Source of the DNA: Cokeromyces recurvatus
Lineage: Eukaryota > Mucoromycota > Mucoromycetes > Mucorales > Mucoraceae
NCBI RefSeq assembly: GCF_025118155.1
Contig: NW_026251406.1
Coordinates: 131,501 to 195,500 of the forward strand
DNA: 64,000 nucleotides
Direction of reading: 5' to 3'
Below the pieces are notes generated by a model. It ran no database searches and had not been told where the DNA came from. It was given only the letters and a program-made list of their open reading frames with translations. Shown here piece by piece: positions 49,150-61,130 of this stretch (positions within the stretch are counted from its first letter, which is position 1; each line of letters begins with the position of its first letter). The position numbers and the translations under genes were made by a program.

Positions 49150-50437
49150 TACACTCATACACTCATACATTTATATATTACTTATTAATACATTGAATTA
49201 TATGTAACGGTTCACAAATAATTTCTATTGTAATAAGCCTGTTACGCATTCAAAATAGGTTTCATTAATAGCCAATAAAAATAGTTCAATCTTTCCTGAT
49301 GATAGAAATGGCAGATATCCTATATAGCTAAGAGCGTATTGTATTAATCTATGTATATATGAACTTGTATTGTTTATTCATTCATAAACAAAAGAAAAGA
49401 AAAGGAAATATATAAAAAAAAAGAGAGAGAATTGAGTGTAAAGATAAGGAAGAAGCTATCAAGTAAAATATATACGTGATTTCCCGAACTTATCCGAATT
49501 GTAAATATCAAACTTATATATCTATTTACTATATAATAAATAAGAAGCCAATCCCACTTTTAAGAGTGTTCTATATTCAACCAAAAAACTTGCTTGAATC
49601 AAGATATTAAAACAGTCCTTTAGGATAAAAGGTTTATTGCATATCACCAATTGTCAATACTATCATTCTCTCTCTCTGTATATAACGTCTATCGTCAATA
49701 CTATCATTCTCTCTCTTTCTGTATATAACGTCTATCGCCAATACTATCATTCTCTCTCTTTCTGTATATAACGTCTATCTTTAGTTCGCTTACATGTTGA
49801 ATAGATCATTCAGAAAGACAAAAAAAGTTCATCCACAATGCTTAGAGAATGAGTGAATGCTTTTATGTTCAAATCATGTGAGAAAAAAAAAGACGTTATT
49901 TACATAAGCAAATTGTGTTTTATATACTTGTTAAAGACATTTGTTGTAGATATATAAAGTGGCTTAAAAGATCATGTTTTTTTTCTTATTAGAAAAGGAT
50001 CCATAGCTGATAGACTCATGACTTGTATCTCATTCATTAAAAGCCTCTAAAATCAACGTATATCTTGTAATGTTGAATAAAATTATAAAAAAATAAAAAT
50101 AAGAATATAAAAAAAAAGGATTTGTACAATTCGGGAAGTTTTTACAATGCAAAGATCCGACATACAAAATATGCTAAAAAAACAAAAACTAATTACAGAT
50201 AAACTAAATTAAGTCAAATTAATATATATGATAGAGATTGGATCCATGCAGTTCATTGGCTAGATTTATCTATGTTAGATTTGTTACATAAACTATAAAA
50301 TAAAATATCTTGTGTACATTTATTTTTTTCCCGTTATCTTATCAAAAAAAAAAAAAAAGCCATATTATAATTATACTGGTTTAACCCCTGCTGCTTATTA
50401 AACTTTATTTAAACATAAAGGATCGGTTTCAGTTCCC

Positions 50438-50469
<32 letters not shown>

Positions 50470-50752
50470 CGCGTGCACACACGCATTAATAAAATAACAT
50501 ACGTATTAAGTTTTATCCTGGTTTGATTATCTTTCCCAAAAAAAAAATTTGCATGTGATGCCTTTTTTTTCCTAAAGATCAAAAACTTTTCTTAAAAGTA
50601 TTGTATTTTATTGGTCATTTAGTATATAAAAATGATAAGAAGTTTGATGAAACTTTAAATACAAATCTTCCCTTTTTTTTTTTATTTTATTTTATTTCCC
50701 TTCTTTCTTTCTTTCTCACTTAAAAATCTTAAATACTCCTCCCTTAAAAATA
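49050..50752. other. Intergenic with minisatellite and CA repeats
   Basis: About 1.7 kb of promoter/3' flank. Besides the 41-43 bp minisatellite listed separately, there are (CA)n tracts near 49131-49148 and 50438-50475. The region before the GLT1 ATG has T- and CTTT-rich blocks. No gene seen. Confidence 0.6.
49653..49779. repeat. 41-43 bp minisatellite, three copies
   Basis: Units at 49653-49693, 49694-49736 and 49737-49779. Each reads g[t/c]caatactatcattctctc, then a CT run, then gtatataacgtctatc; they differ by CT-run length and one T/C. Confidence 0.9.
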
Positions 50753-53700
50753 ATGACAATAACAACACATAATACTTCTTGGGCAGAATCTATTCCATCT
50801 GCTCAAGGTTTATATAATCCTGAATATGAAAAAGATGCTTGTGGTGTTGGTTTTATGGTTCATATAAAAGGCGAACGTTCTCATAAAATTTTATCTGAAG
50901 CCAGTCATATCCTTTGCAACATGACTCATCGTGGTGCTAGTGGTGCTGATATTCGTGATGGTGATGGTGCTGGTGTTATGACAGGTAAATAAATGTTTGG
51001 TAAACAAGTTTTTTTTTCTTTTCTTTTCTTTTTTAATAAACAAAAATCCTTTCCTTTTTCTTCTTTTTACAACAATAAGGTATTCCTCATCAGTTCTTTG
51101 TCAATGAAACATCGCGTGAATTAGGTATTAGATTGCCTCAAGAAGGTCATTACGCAGTAGGCAATTTATTTATGAAGGGAGAACAAACATCTATTATGGA
51201 AAGTCAAAAAGTATTTGAACAGTTAGCAGATGCCCTCCATTTGAAGGTACTTGGTTGGCGTAAAGTACCTGTAGATTCAACTATCATTGGTCCTGCTGCT
51301 CGTTCTAAGGAACCAGCTATCATGCAACCCTTTGTCATCCTCAATAATGATGTTGAATTTGATGAGCCTTACTTTGAGCGTCAGCTTTATGTCTTGCGTA
51401 AACATGCTACTCATACAATCACAATGAAGAAATGGTTTTATGTCTGTTCACTTTCAAATAAGAATATTGTCTATAAAGGACAGTTGACACCTAAGCAAGT
51501 ATATTCCTATTTTCATGATTTAAATAATGTACAATATACCACTCATTTTGCCTTGGTTCATTCTCGTTTTTCAACAAATACATTTCCTTCTTGGGATCGT
51601 GCACAACCTATGCGATGGTGTGCTCATAATGGTAAGTTATTAATAAATAATAAGGAAAGCGGAAGTTTTTTTTTTTGATTAATTTTTATTTTATTTTATT
51701 CATTTATTTATTCTTTTTTTTTTTCCCTTTTGTTATAGGTGAAATTAATACAGTACGTGGTAATAAGAATTGGATGAGATCAAGAGAAGGTGTGATGACT
51801 TCAGATACCTTTGGAAATGAATTAGATCTCCTTTATCCAATTATTGAGGAAGGTGGATCTGATTCTGCTGCATTTGATAATGTACTCGAACTCTTGGTCA
51901 TCAACGGTGTCTTGACATTACCTGAGGCTGTCATGATGATGATTCCAGAGGCATGGCAAAATAATGAAGCCATGAGTCCTGACATGAAGGCCTTTTATCG
52001 TTGGGCTGCTTCTTTAATGGAACCCTGGGATGGTCCTGCTCTGTTTACCTTTTCGGATGGTCGTTACTGTGGTGCCTCATTAGATCGTAATGGTCTTCGT
52101 CCTTGTCGTTACTATTTAACTTCTGATGATATCATGATCTGTGCCTCTGAAGTAGGTACCGTCTTTGTGGACCCTGAAACAATTGTTGAAAAGGGTCGTT
52201 TAAAACCAGGTCGTATGTTGTTGGTAGATACGATAAAAGGTAAAATCGTAGATGATCGACAACTCAAGTTACAGACAGCTGCTAAACGTCCCTTCCGTGA
52301 ATGGATTGAACGTCAAGCGATTCATTTGAAAGAGGTTGTGAATCGATATGATAAAGAACGGCAACAGCAACAATATGAATTGGATGAAACAACGGTTCAA
52401 ACAGATCCTCGTCTCAAGGCCTTTGGTTACACACTTGAACAATTCAATTTAATCATAGCTCCCTTAGCTTCTACTGGTAAAGAACCCCTGGGTTCGATGG
52501 GCAATGATACCGCTCTAGCCTGTTTAGCTGAACAACCTCGTCTCATCTATGAATACTTTCGTGAATTATTTGCTCAAGTCACAAATCCACCTATTGACCC
52601 CATTCGTGAAGAAATTGTCATGTCACTTGAATGTTATGTGGGTCCAGAGGGGAACATCTTGGAGATAGCTGAGGAGCAATGTCACAAGTTGGCTTTATCT
52701 TCTCCCATTCTATCTATGGACGAATTGGCTGCAATTCAACGTATGGATCAGCATTATGGTTGGAAGGTAGCTACGATCGATATTACATTTGATAAGACAG
52801 AAGGTGTTGAAGGTTATGTCAATACCTTGGAACGTATCTGTCAAGAAGTCTCAGAGGCTATTCAAAATGACTACAAAATTCTTGTCCTCTCCGATAGGGC
52901 CGTTAATAAGGATCGTGTTGCCATCTCTAGTTTAATTGCTGCAGGGGGTGTACATCATTATCTGGTACGTACTAAGCAACGAAGTCGTATTGCATTGATG
53001 GTTGAGACAGGTGAAGCAAGAGAGGTACATCATTTTTGTGTTCTATTAGGTTACGGTGTAGACGCTATCTGTCCTTACCTGGCTCTAGAGGCCATACTCA
53101 AGTTACATCGTGAGAGAGCTATTATCTCAAATGATTTAACACCCAAGCAACTGATCTATAACTTTAAAAAGGGGATTGATAATGGTATTCAAAAAGTCAT
53201 GTCCAAGATGGGTATCTCTACCTTGGCCTCTTATAAAGGTGCACAAATCTTTGAAGCCCTTGGGATTGATGATTCCGTCATTTCACGTTGCTTTTCAGGT
53301 ACAGCGAGTCGTATTAAGGGTGTTACATTCGATATCTTTGCCTTAGATGCCCTAACATTACATGAGGCCGGTTATCCATCTCGTAATAAAGTTCAGCCTG
53401 TATCATTACCAGAATCAGGTGAATACCATTGGCGTGATGGCGGTGCTCCTCATATTGCCGAACCCAACGGTATTGCAAACTTACAAGATGCTGTTCGACA
53501 AAAGAATCAATCCTCCTACGATGCCTATTCACGTAATGCTTATGAAGCTATCAAGAGATGTACCCTGAGGGGTCTGTTGGAATTTGATTATGAGAATTCA
53601 AGGCCTATACCCCTGGAGGAGGTGGAAAGTTGGGATAAGATTGTGAAAAGATTTGTAACAGGTGCCATGTCGTATGGTTCTATCTCGATGGAGGCTCACT

Positions 53701-56700
53701 CATCTTTAGCTATCGCCATGAATCGTTTAGGTGGCAAGTCTAATACAGGTGAAGGTGGTGAAAAACCTGAACGCTCTATACCATTAGAGGATGGCTCCTC
53801 AATGCGTTCTGCAATCAAACAAGTCGCCTCAGGTCGTTTTGGTGTCACGAGTTTCTATTTATCTGATTCAGATGAATTACAAATTAAGATGGCACAAGGT
53901 GCAAAGCCGGGTGAAGGTGGTGAATTGGCTGGTTCCAAGGTCTCAGAGGAGATTGCGTCTACTAGAAAGACAACACCTGGTATTGGACTTATCTCTCCAC
54001 CTCCACATCATGACATTTACTCTATTGAAGATCTTAAACAGTTAATCTATGACTTGAAATGCGCTAATCCAAGATCGCGTGTCTCTGTCAAACTGGTATC
54101 TGAGGTCGGCGTTGGTATTGTGGCTGCTGGTGTAGCAAAGGCAAAGGCAGATCATATTTTAATTTCAGGTCATGACGGTGGTACCGGTGCCTCTCGTTGG
54201 ACAGGTATTAAATATGCTGGTTTACCTTGGGAGTTGGGTCTTGCCGAGACACATCAAACATTGGTGCTGAATGATTTGCGTGGTCGTGTGATAGTCCAGA
54301 CAGATGGTCAAATCAAGACAGGTCGAGATGTGGCGATTGCCTGTTTATTAGGTGCTGAAGAATGGGGTTTCGCTACTACACCTCTTATCGCTCTCGGATG
54401 TATCATGATGAGAAAATGTCATTTAAACACATGTCCTGTAGGTATCGCTACACAAGATCCTGAGCTTCGCAAGAAATTTGAAGGTACCTCTGAGGATGTG
54501 ATTAACTTCTTTTATTATCTGGCTGAGGAGATGCGTGGTTACATGGCCAAGTTGGGTTTCCGAACCGTCAATGAGATGGTAGGTCATGCGGAAAGACTCA
54601 AGGTGAACGAATCCTTAAGGACCTTCAAGACGGCTAACCTTGATCTCTCTCCAATCCTTACACCTGCTGCCTCTCTTAGACCTGATGTAGCAAATTACTG
54701 TATTACCAAACAAAAACATAACTTGCATATTCGTCTTGACAATTACTTTATTGAAGAGTCTGAAGCTGCTCTTACGAATAGCCAGCCTGTTATGATTGAA
54801 GCAGATGTCGTTAATACTGATCGCGCCTTGGGGACAACACTCTCTTATCATGTCTCTAAACGTCACGGTGAAGCTGGTTTACCACCTAAAACGATTCATA
54901 TTAAACTTAGGGGCTCAGCGGGTCAATCCCTGGGTGCCTTCTTGGCTCCTGGCATCTTTATTGAGCTTGAAGGTGACTCTAATGATTATGTTGGCAAGGG
55001 TTTGTCGGGTGGAGAGATCGCTATCTATCCTCCCAAGAATTCAACTTTCAAGTCGGAAGAAAATATCATTGTAGGTAATGTCTGTCTTTACGGGGCAACA
55101 AGTGGACGTGCATTCTTTAGAGGTATTGCAGCAGAACGTTTCTGTGTTCGTAACTCAGGTGCTTCTGCTGTCTGTGAGGGTGTAGGCGATCATGGTTGTG
55201 AATATATGACAGGTGGTCGTGTTGTGATTTTAGGATCCACAGGTCGTAACTTTGCTGCAGGTATGTCCGGTGGTATTGCCTATGTTTTAGATATCTCTAG
55301 CGACTTTAAGGAAAATGTCAACAGAGAGATGGTTGAATTAGAAACTGTGAATGAACCTGAACGTATTGCTGAACTTCGTGATTTAATTGAGGATCATCAT
55401 CATTATACAGGATCTCAAGTAGCGGATCGTGTTCTTAAAAACTTTAATGAATATCTACCCAAGTTTGTCATGGTGATGCCTACTGAATACCGAGCTCTCT
55501 TGGAAAGGGAGAAGTCCCCTAAAATCAAACAACAAAATTTATGTGAGAACTTGCACAAGAAAGTTGAACCTATTGTTGAGGACTTGGAAGATAGCGTATT
55601 AGGTGAAGAAGTGATTTTAGCTCGTCGTGCTAAACTTGACAAGGTACGTGGCTTTATGAAGTATAAGCGTAGAACAGATAGATACCGTGATGCTAAAAAG
55701 CGTACCTTGGATTGGGAGGAAATCAATCATCGTTTAACACGTTCTCAATTACATGAGCAAGGCGCTCGTTGCATGGATTGTGGTGTCCCCTTCTGTCAAT
55801 CTGATACTGGTTGTCCTATTGGTAATATTATTCCTAAATGGAACGAGCTTGTCTATAAAGATAATTGGAAAGATGCCTTAGATCGTCTTTTAATGACTAA
55901 CAACTTTCCTGAATTTACTGGTCGTGTTTGTCCTGCTGTAAGTTTTTTTTTTTTTTTTTTTTTATTTTTTTATTTTTTTTATTTTTATTATTTTTTTTTA
56001 TTTTATTTTATTTTATTTTATTTTATTTTATTTTTTCTAAAAAAAAAATTGTTACTAATGTCATCTCCCTCTTTATTTATTTTTATTTTATTTTATTTTT
56101 TTTAGCCTTGTGAAGGTGCTTGTGTATTGGGTATTAATGAACCTCCAGTAGCTATTAAGAGTATTGAGTGTGCAATTATTGATCGTGGTTTCGAGCAAGG
56201 CTGGCTTGCTCCAAAACCTCCAGTTCAACGTACTGGTAAAAGAGTAGCCATTATCGGTTCTGGTCCAGCAGGTTTAGCAGCTGCTGATCAACTTAATAAA
56301 GCAGGACATCTTGTTACTGTCTATGATCGTAATGATCGTATTGGTGGTTTACTTATGTATGGTATTCCAAATATGAAGCTTGATAAAAAGATTGTTCAGC
56401 GACGTGTTGATCTTTTAGCAGCAGAGGGGATCCAATTTGTTCCTAATGCTCATGTTGGTGTTGATGTGGATATTCATAAAATTCGATCTCAGAATGACGC
56501 ACTCATTATTGCTACAGGCGCTACTTGGCCTCGAGACCTCAAGATTCCAGGTCGTGAAGCAGATGGTATTCATTTCGCTATGGAATTTCTTCAAGCCAAT
56601 ACCAAGAGTTTACTTGATTCAGGTTTGAAAGATGGCCATTATTTATCAGCAAAGGGCAAGCATGTGATTGTGATTGGTGGAGGTGATACCGGTAATGATT

Positions 56701-57320
56701 GTATTGGTACCTCTGTCCGTCATGGATGTAAATCAGTGATTAATTTTGAATTATTACCACAGCCACCTGAGACACGTGCAGCCTCAAACCCTTGGCCTCG
56801 TTTCCCAATGGTCTTTAAAGTGGACTATGGTCACTCTGAAGTTCGTGAACATTTTGGTAAAGACCCTCGTGAATATTGTGTTCTTTCAAAAGAATTTGTT
56901 GTCGAAGATGGCCATGTAAAAGGTATCAAGACGATACGTGTTGAATGGACAAAGGATGAAGCAGGACGCTGGACGATGGCTGAAAAGCCTGGAACAGAGC
57001 AATACTTTGAAGCTGATCTTGTATTGCTTTCTATGGGGTTCTTGGGCCCTGAAGAAGCAATTATCAAGCAATTAGAAATTAAACAGGATGGTCGATCGAA
57101 CATTGAGACACCCAAGGGACAATACGTTACTTCAATACCTGGTGTATTTGCTGCAGGTGATTGCCGTCGAGGTCAGTCATTGATTGTTTGGGGAATTAAT
57201 GAAGGGCGAATGTGCGCGCGTGAAGTGGATTACCATTTAATGGGAAATACTTATTTACCTGTGACGGGTGGTATTCAACAACGTATCTTGCCTAAACTTG
57301 CAACTGGAGTGGCTGCCTAA
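50753..57320 (+). CDS. GLT1: Glutamate synthase (NADH), single-chain GOGAT
   Basis: Four exons: 50753-50984, 51080-51631, 51739-55937 and 56106-57320; 6198 nt, 2065 residues, typical of fungal Glt1. After a ~29-residue propeptide comes the N-terminal nucleophile Cys30 ([13 protein letters not shown]) of the class II glutaminase domain. Next are the central and FMN-binding synthase domains ([28 protein letters not shown]), the 3Fe-4S cysteines ([13 protein letters not shown]), the GXGXG beta helix ([21 protein letters not shown]), a linker with 4Fe-4S cysteines ([25 protein letters not shown]), then FAD and NAD sites ([28 protein letters not shown]). It makes two glutamates from glutamine and 2-oxoglutarate. 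The last intron is almost pure T/TTTTA. Confidence 0.97.
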
Positions 57321-57968
57321 TTTCAAAATTTGTACAGAAGCTTTTATATATATATGTATATGTATGTATGTATGAGTATTTATATAGTATATTAAATTCC
57401 ACTTATTGTTAGATATGTATCAAATAAATAAATAGTATATATTATTATATATTTTTTATTATAATCAAACATATAATGTAGTAAAGGATGATAGTAATTT
57501 CAATACTTCTATTTGCTATTATTAATTAGTAATAAGCCTTTTTACACTTTTTATCATTATCATTATTATTTCATAAACTATCATGTATATGAAGACATTC
57601 TTCATTAAGCTATAAATATATTTGATTTTAGATACAGTATAAAACTATAAAGTATTGTAATTTGCTATCTGAGTATTTTTTTTGTATTATACATTATTAG
57701 TGTTGAAAGAAGCAATTACAAATGTTACATTTGTAGAACTTTAATTTTTATAACCATTTTAAAGATAGACTCCGTGTTTTCAGAAGTGGATTGTGTGTGT
57801 GTTTCTTTTCTTTTTTATAAATAAGATATTTGAATATTCTTCTTTCTTCAGATAATTCATCAAATATATTCCACTTGTTAGACAAGGTAAATAATGGTAG
57901 TTCTTGTATCATTAAAAAAAAAAATACAGAAGAATTGTTCTAAAATCTTAATTTTTTTTGTAGAATTT
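57321..57968. other. Intergenic between GLT1 and the PLD6-like gene
   Basis: About 650 bp. (TATG)n tracts follow the GLT1 stop. A possible upstream untranslated exon with donor CAAG|GTAAATAA lies at about 57890 and an acceptor TTTTTGTAG at 57963, just before the next gene's ATG, suggesting a 5' UTR intron. Confidence 0.45.
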
Positions 57969-59283
57969 ATGAAATCTGTAGACGCACTTATCTCTAACAA
58001 CTCACTGTTAGACAAAATGGCTGTTCGCCTTAATCGTCTTCTACATCATGAGGAATCCCAGTTTGATAAATCCCTTGAACTTTTCGATACACTATTTGAA
58101 AATGCAGCAGGCTCTATGTCCACTGATCAAGATAAGCAAGTATTGGAACTTTTGAAACATCAAATGAAGAGTTTTATTGGTATTACTCTAGGTGTTCCAC
58201 AATTTGTTTCAAACGAGGATGAATGGTTAGCATGTAAAGATCGATATGAGCAACAGGGCATTGATATCTATGCACCTGAACGGCTTGAACATGAAAGAAT
58301 ACGTAGAGAGTTGGAAGAAGAAAGATATGATGAGAAGGTTGGTAGTGGAGAAGAAGAAGATGATGATGATGATAATGATGATAAAAGCAATGAAGAAGAA
58401 GAAGATGATAATGATGATGAAAGCAATGAAGAAGAGGAAGTTCAAGTTAAATCTCGTGAAATGAATTCAAATGGGTTTCAAACAGTTAGTCGTCAGAAAA
58501 AGAAAAAGAAGAAGACAACGACCACAACATATAATGTCACTAATAATAGTTACACCAGTAACAGACCTTACCGTAGACAACAAGTAATTAAATGTGAGTT
58601 TTATCCAGAATATATGGCATGTAATGACTTGAATGGTGATATTTTTTGTATGCCTGTCTTTTTCCCTTCTGAAGAAAGTTATAGGGTAAGTAAATGTATG
58701 GGGGGGCTTTTTTATTATTATGAATGGATCATTAAACATGTATTATAGTTATTTCATTCGGCTTTATCCACAGCTAAAGAGACATTATACGTTTGTGTAT
58801 TTTCTTTGACAGATAATGATACAGCAGGTGTCTTGATTGATGCAAAAAAGCGTGGAGTAGATGTCAGGATTATTACTGATAATGACCAAATGGATGCATA
58901 TAAAGGGGCAGATGTAATTCGACTTTATGAGCAACATAGTATTCCATTTAAAAAAGATGACGGGTAAATATGGTTTTTAAAATTAATGAATATTTGTGTA
59001 TATATTTATATGAACTATATAGCGAACAATTTATGCATAATAAATTTGCTGTAATTGACCAAAAAATGGTTATTACTGGAAGCTTTAACTGGTCTGCAGG
59101 GTAAATATTTATATATGCGTATATAAAAAAAAAAAAAAAGAAAAACAAAACAAAAAGCTTATATGTATTTATACTTTATACAGTGCTCGTTACAAGAATC
59201 GAGAAAATATTATTATTACCAATATTCCATCTGTAGTTAATGCTTATGATGAAGAATTCAATAAACTGTGGAGATACTTTTAA
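57969..59283 (+). CDS. PLD6/Zucchini-type phospholipase D (single HKD) with acidic extension
   Basis: Four exons: 57969-58685, 58749-58963, 59023-59100 and 59184-59283; 1110 nt, 369 residues. The C-terminal ~170 residues form one PLD domain: a Cys-containing entry (CEFYPEYMAC, DIFCMPVFFPS), ALSTAKETLYVCVFSLTDN, KRGVDVRIITDNDQM, then the HKD catalytic motif FMHNKFAVIDQKMVITGSFNWS. One HKD per chain means it acts as a dimer, like mitochondrial cardiolipin hydrolase PLD6/Zucchini. The N-terminal ~200 residues are helical, then highly acidic (Glu/Asp tracts), then Lys/Thr-rich; no clear transmembrane segment. An ATG further upstream (57894) is in frame but reads A/T-rich leader. Confidence 0.83.
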
Positions 59284-59425
59284 ATCAATTCCTTCCCTCC
59301 CTTTTTCTATTAATTCCTATCCTCAGTGGCTTATTGTTTAAATAAAAAAAAAAATACCAACTGCATATTTAACATGTAGTTATTTTATATTATTTTTATC
59401 AAAAAAAAAAAAAAAAAAAAAAAGT

Positions 59426-61130
59426 ATGTCAGCTATAAAAAAGATAGCAGCAGTTGTTGGTAGTTCAGGCATTGGTAAATCAAAGCTAGCTGTTGAATTA
59501 TGTAAAGCATTGACTGGCCAAGTAATTAATGCTGATGCCCTACAGGTAAAATCAAAAAGCTCACATCTGCGTAATTATTTTCTTCTTCTAACTTTTATAC
59601 TTAGGTTTATAAAGGTCTTGATATAATTACAAATAAAATGCCCATGAATGAAAGAGAAGGAATTCCTCATCATTTAATGGATTTTTTGGAACCTGATGAA
59701 GAATATCAAGTAACGAATTTCTTGAAGGATGCCTCGCAAAAAGTACACTTGTTCTATTTTTTTTTCCTGCCTCGTAACTAACATACATTAGATTGATTCA
59801 ATTTCAAATATGAATCAATTACCAGTTGTAGTAGGGGGTACTCATTATTATGTACAATCATTACTTTGGCATAATACAACAGTCAGCGATCAACCTTCAG
59901 ATAGTATTGAAGTAAATAACAAGTTCATGGAATTGGATCTATTAGAAACAAGTGAGCTTTATAAGCGTCTTTCTGAAGTTGATCCTATCATGGCAAATAA
60001 ATGGCATCCTTCCGATAGAAGAAAAATATTACGAAGTTTAAAAGTAAAGGTTATCCGAATTTATTAAATTTATTTGTGATTAATTCCATTATTTTTTTAT
60101 AGATTTTCCATCAAACAGGAAAGCCACAAAGCGAGATTATAAAATCACAGAAAGAACTCTTTACTCTTAAAGGAATGGAATCAAGATATAAGGCATTAGT
60201 GTTTTGGATCTACTCAGATCCTCAAAAATTGAATCCACGTCTGGATGCACGAATAGATCAAATGATTGAGACAGGTTTATTTGATGAGATTAAAGATCTG
60301 AGACGCCGAGTAGTAGAAGGACAGGTCAAGATGCCCGGTATAGAATTAGAACAATATCAAAGGGGATTATGGCAAGCGATAGGTAAGCATAAAAGAGGTG
60401 GTGAAAAAAAAAGGTAGTTATACATATATTGAACGGTAATACAGGATATAAGGAATTCGACCCATACTTTGTAGCATTAGAGGAAGGAAATAAAAATGAA
60501 AATGAATTAGAGAAAATTAAAGATGAATGTACAGAGCAAATGAAAGCAGCCACTAGACGATATGCTAAATCACAAATTAAATGGATTCGAAACAAATTAT
60601 TACCAACTTCACTGTATTCCAAAAATAAAGATGTTATCATATATTGTCTTGATGCAGGAGGTATATTTACATATACACGTTGAAATTCTGTTTATATTCC
60701 AACTTAAAATTATAAATATTTAGATTTAGCATGTTGGGATACAAATGTAAAAGAGAAAGCTATTCAAATAGCAAAAGCATTTCAATTGGATCAACCTTTA
60801 CCTGACCCTAAAAGTCTAAGTGATATTGCTGCTACAATGTTAACTCCTTCAGAAGACATAAAAGAGTAAGTCTATTTCATATATTGTAAAATCCTCAAGT
60901 TAACATTGTTAAATATTAGTACGCAGACAAAGATTTTAACTTGGAATAAGCATGTTTGTGAGACTTGTAAGACAGATAAAGGTGAACCAGTTATACTAAA
61001 TGGAGATAAAGAATGGGAACAGCACAAAAAGGGAAGATACCATAAGAAATACTTAAAACATTTACGTGTTCAAGCACAAAGAAAAGCTTACTTTGAATCA
61101 CAACAGCAAAAAAAAGATAAAAATGAATGA
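59426..61130 (+). CDS. MOD5: tRNA dimethylallyltransferase (i6A37) with C2H2 zinc finger
   Basis: Seven exons: 59426-59545, 59605-59742, 59792-60043, 60103-60382, 60445-60660, 60724-60865 and 60920-61130; 1359 nt, 452 residues. Landmarks: P-loop VVGSSGIGKSKLAVEL, INADALQVYKGLDIITNK, HHLMDFLEP, VVVGGTHYYVQSLLW, DRRKILRSLKIFHQTGK, LDARIDQMIETGL and RYAKSQIKWIRNKLL. The C terminus carries a matrin-type zinc finger (HVCETCKT, then EWEQHKKGRYHKK), as in eukaryotic nuclear/cytosolic forms. It adds dimethylallyl to A37 of UNN-decoding tRNAs. Exon 3 ends at the first of two nearby donors, giving the canonical RSLKI spacing. Confidence 0.93.

Noticed and set aside
49130..49180. CA/CATA repeats considered as CRISPR-like or telomere-like repeats
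   Set aside because: Simple microsatellites with no spacer pattern; no CRISPR array is expected or seen in this nuclear eukaryotic DNA.
56000..56105. TTTTA/T-rich block in GLT1 read as coding (Phe/Tyr-rich)
   Set aside because: It is the last intron: GTAAGT donor at 55938 and TTTAG acceptor at 56105 join the CPA and PCEGAC halves of the conserved iron-sulphur motif.
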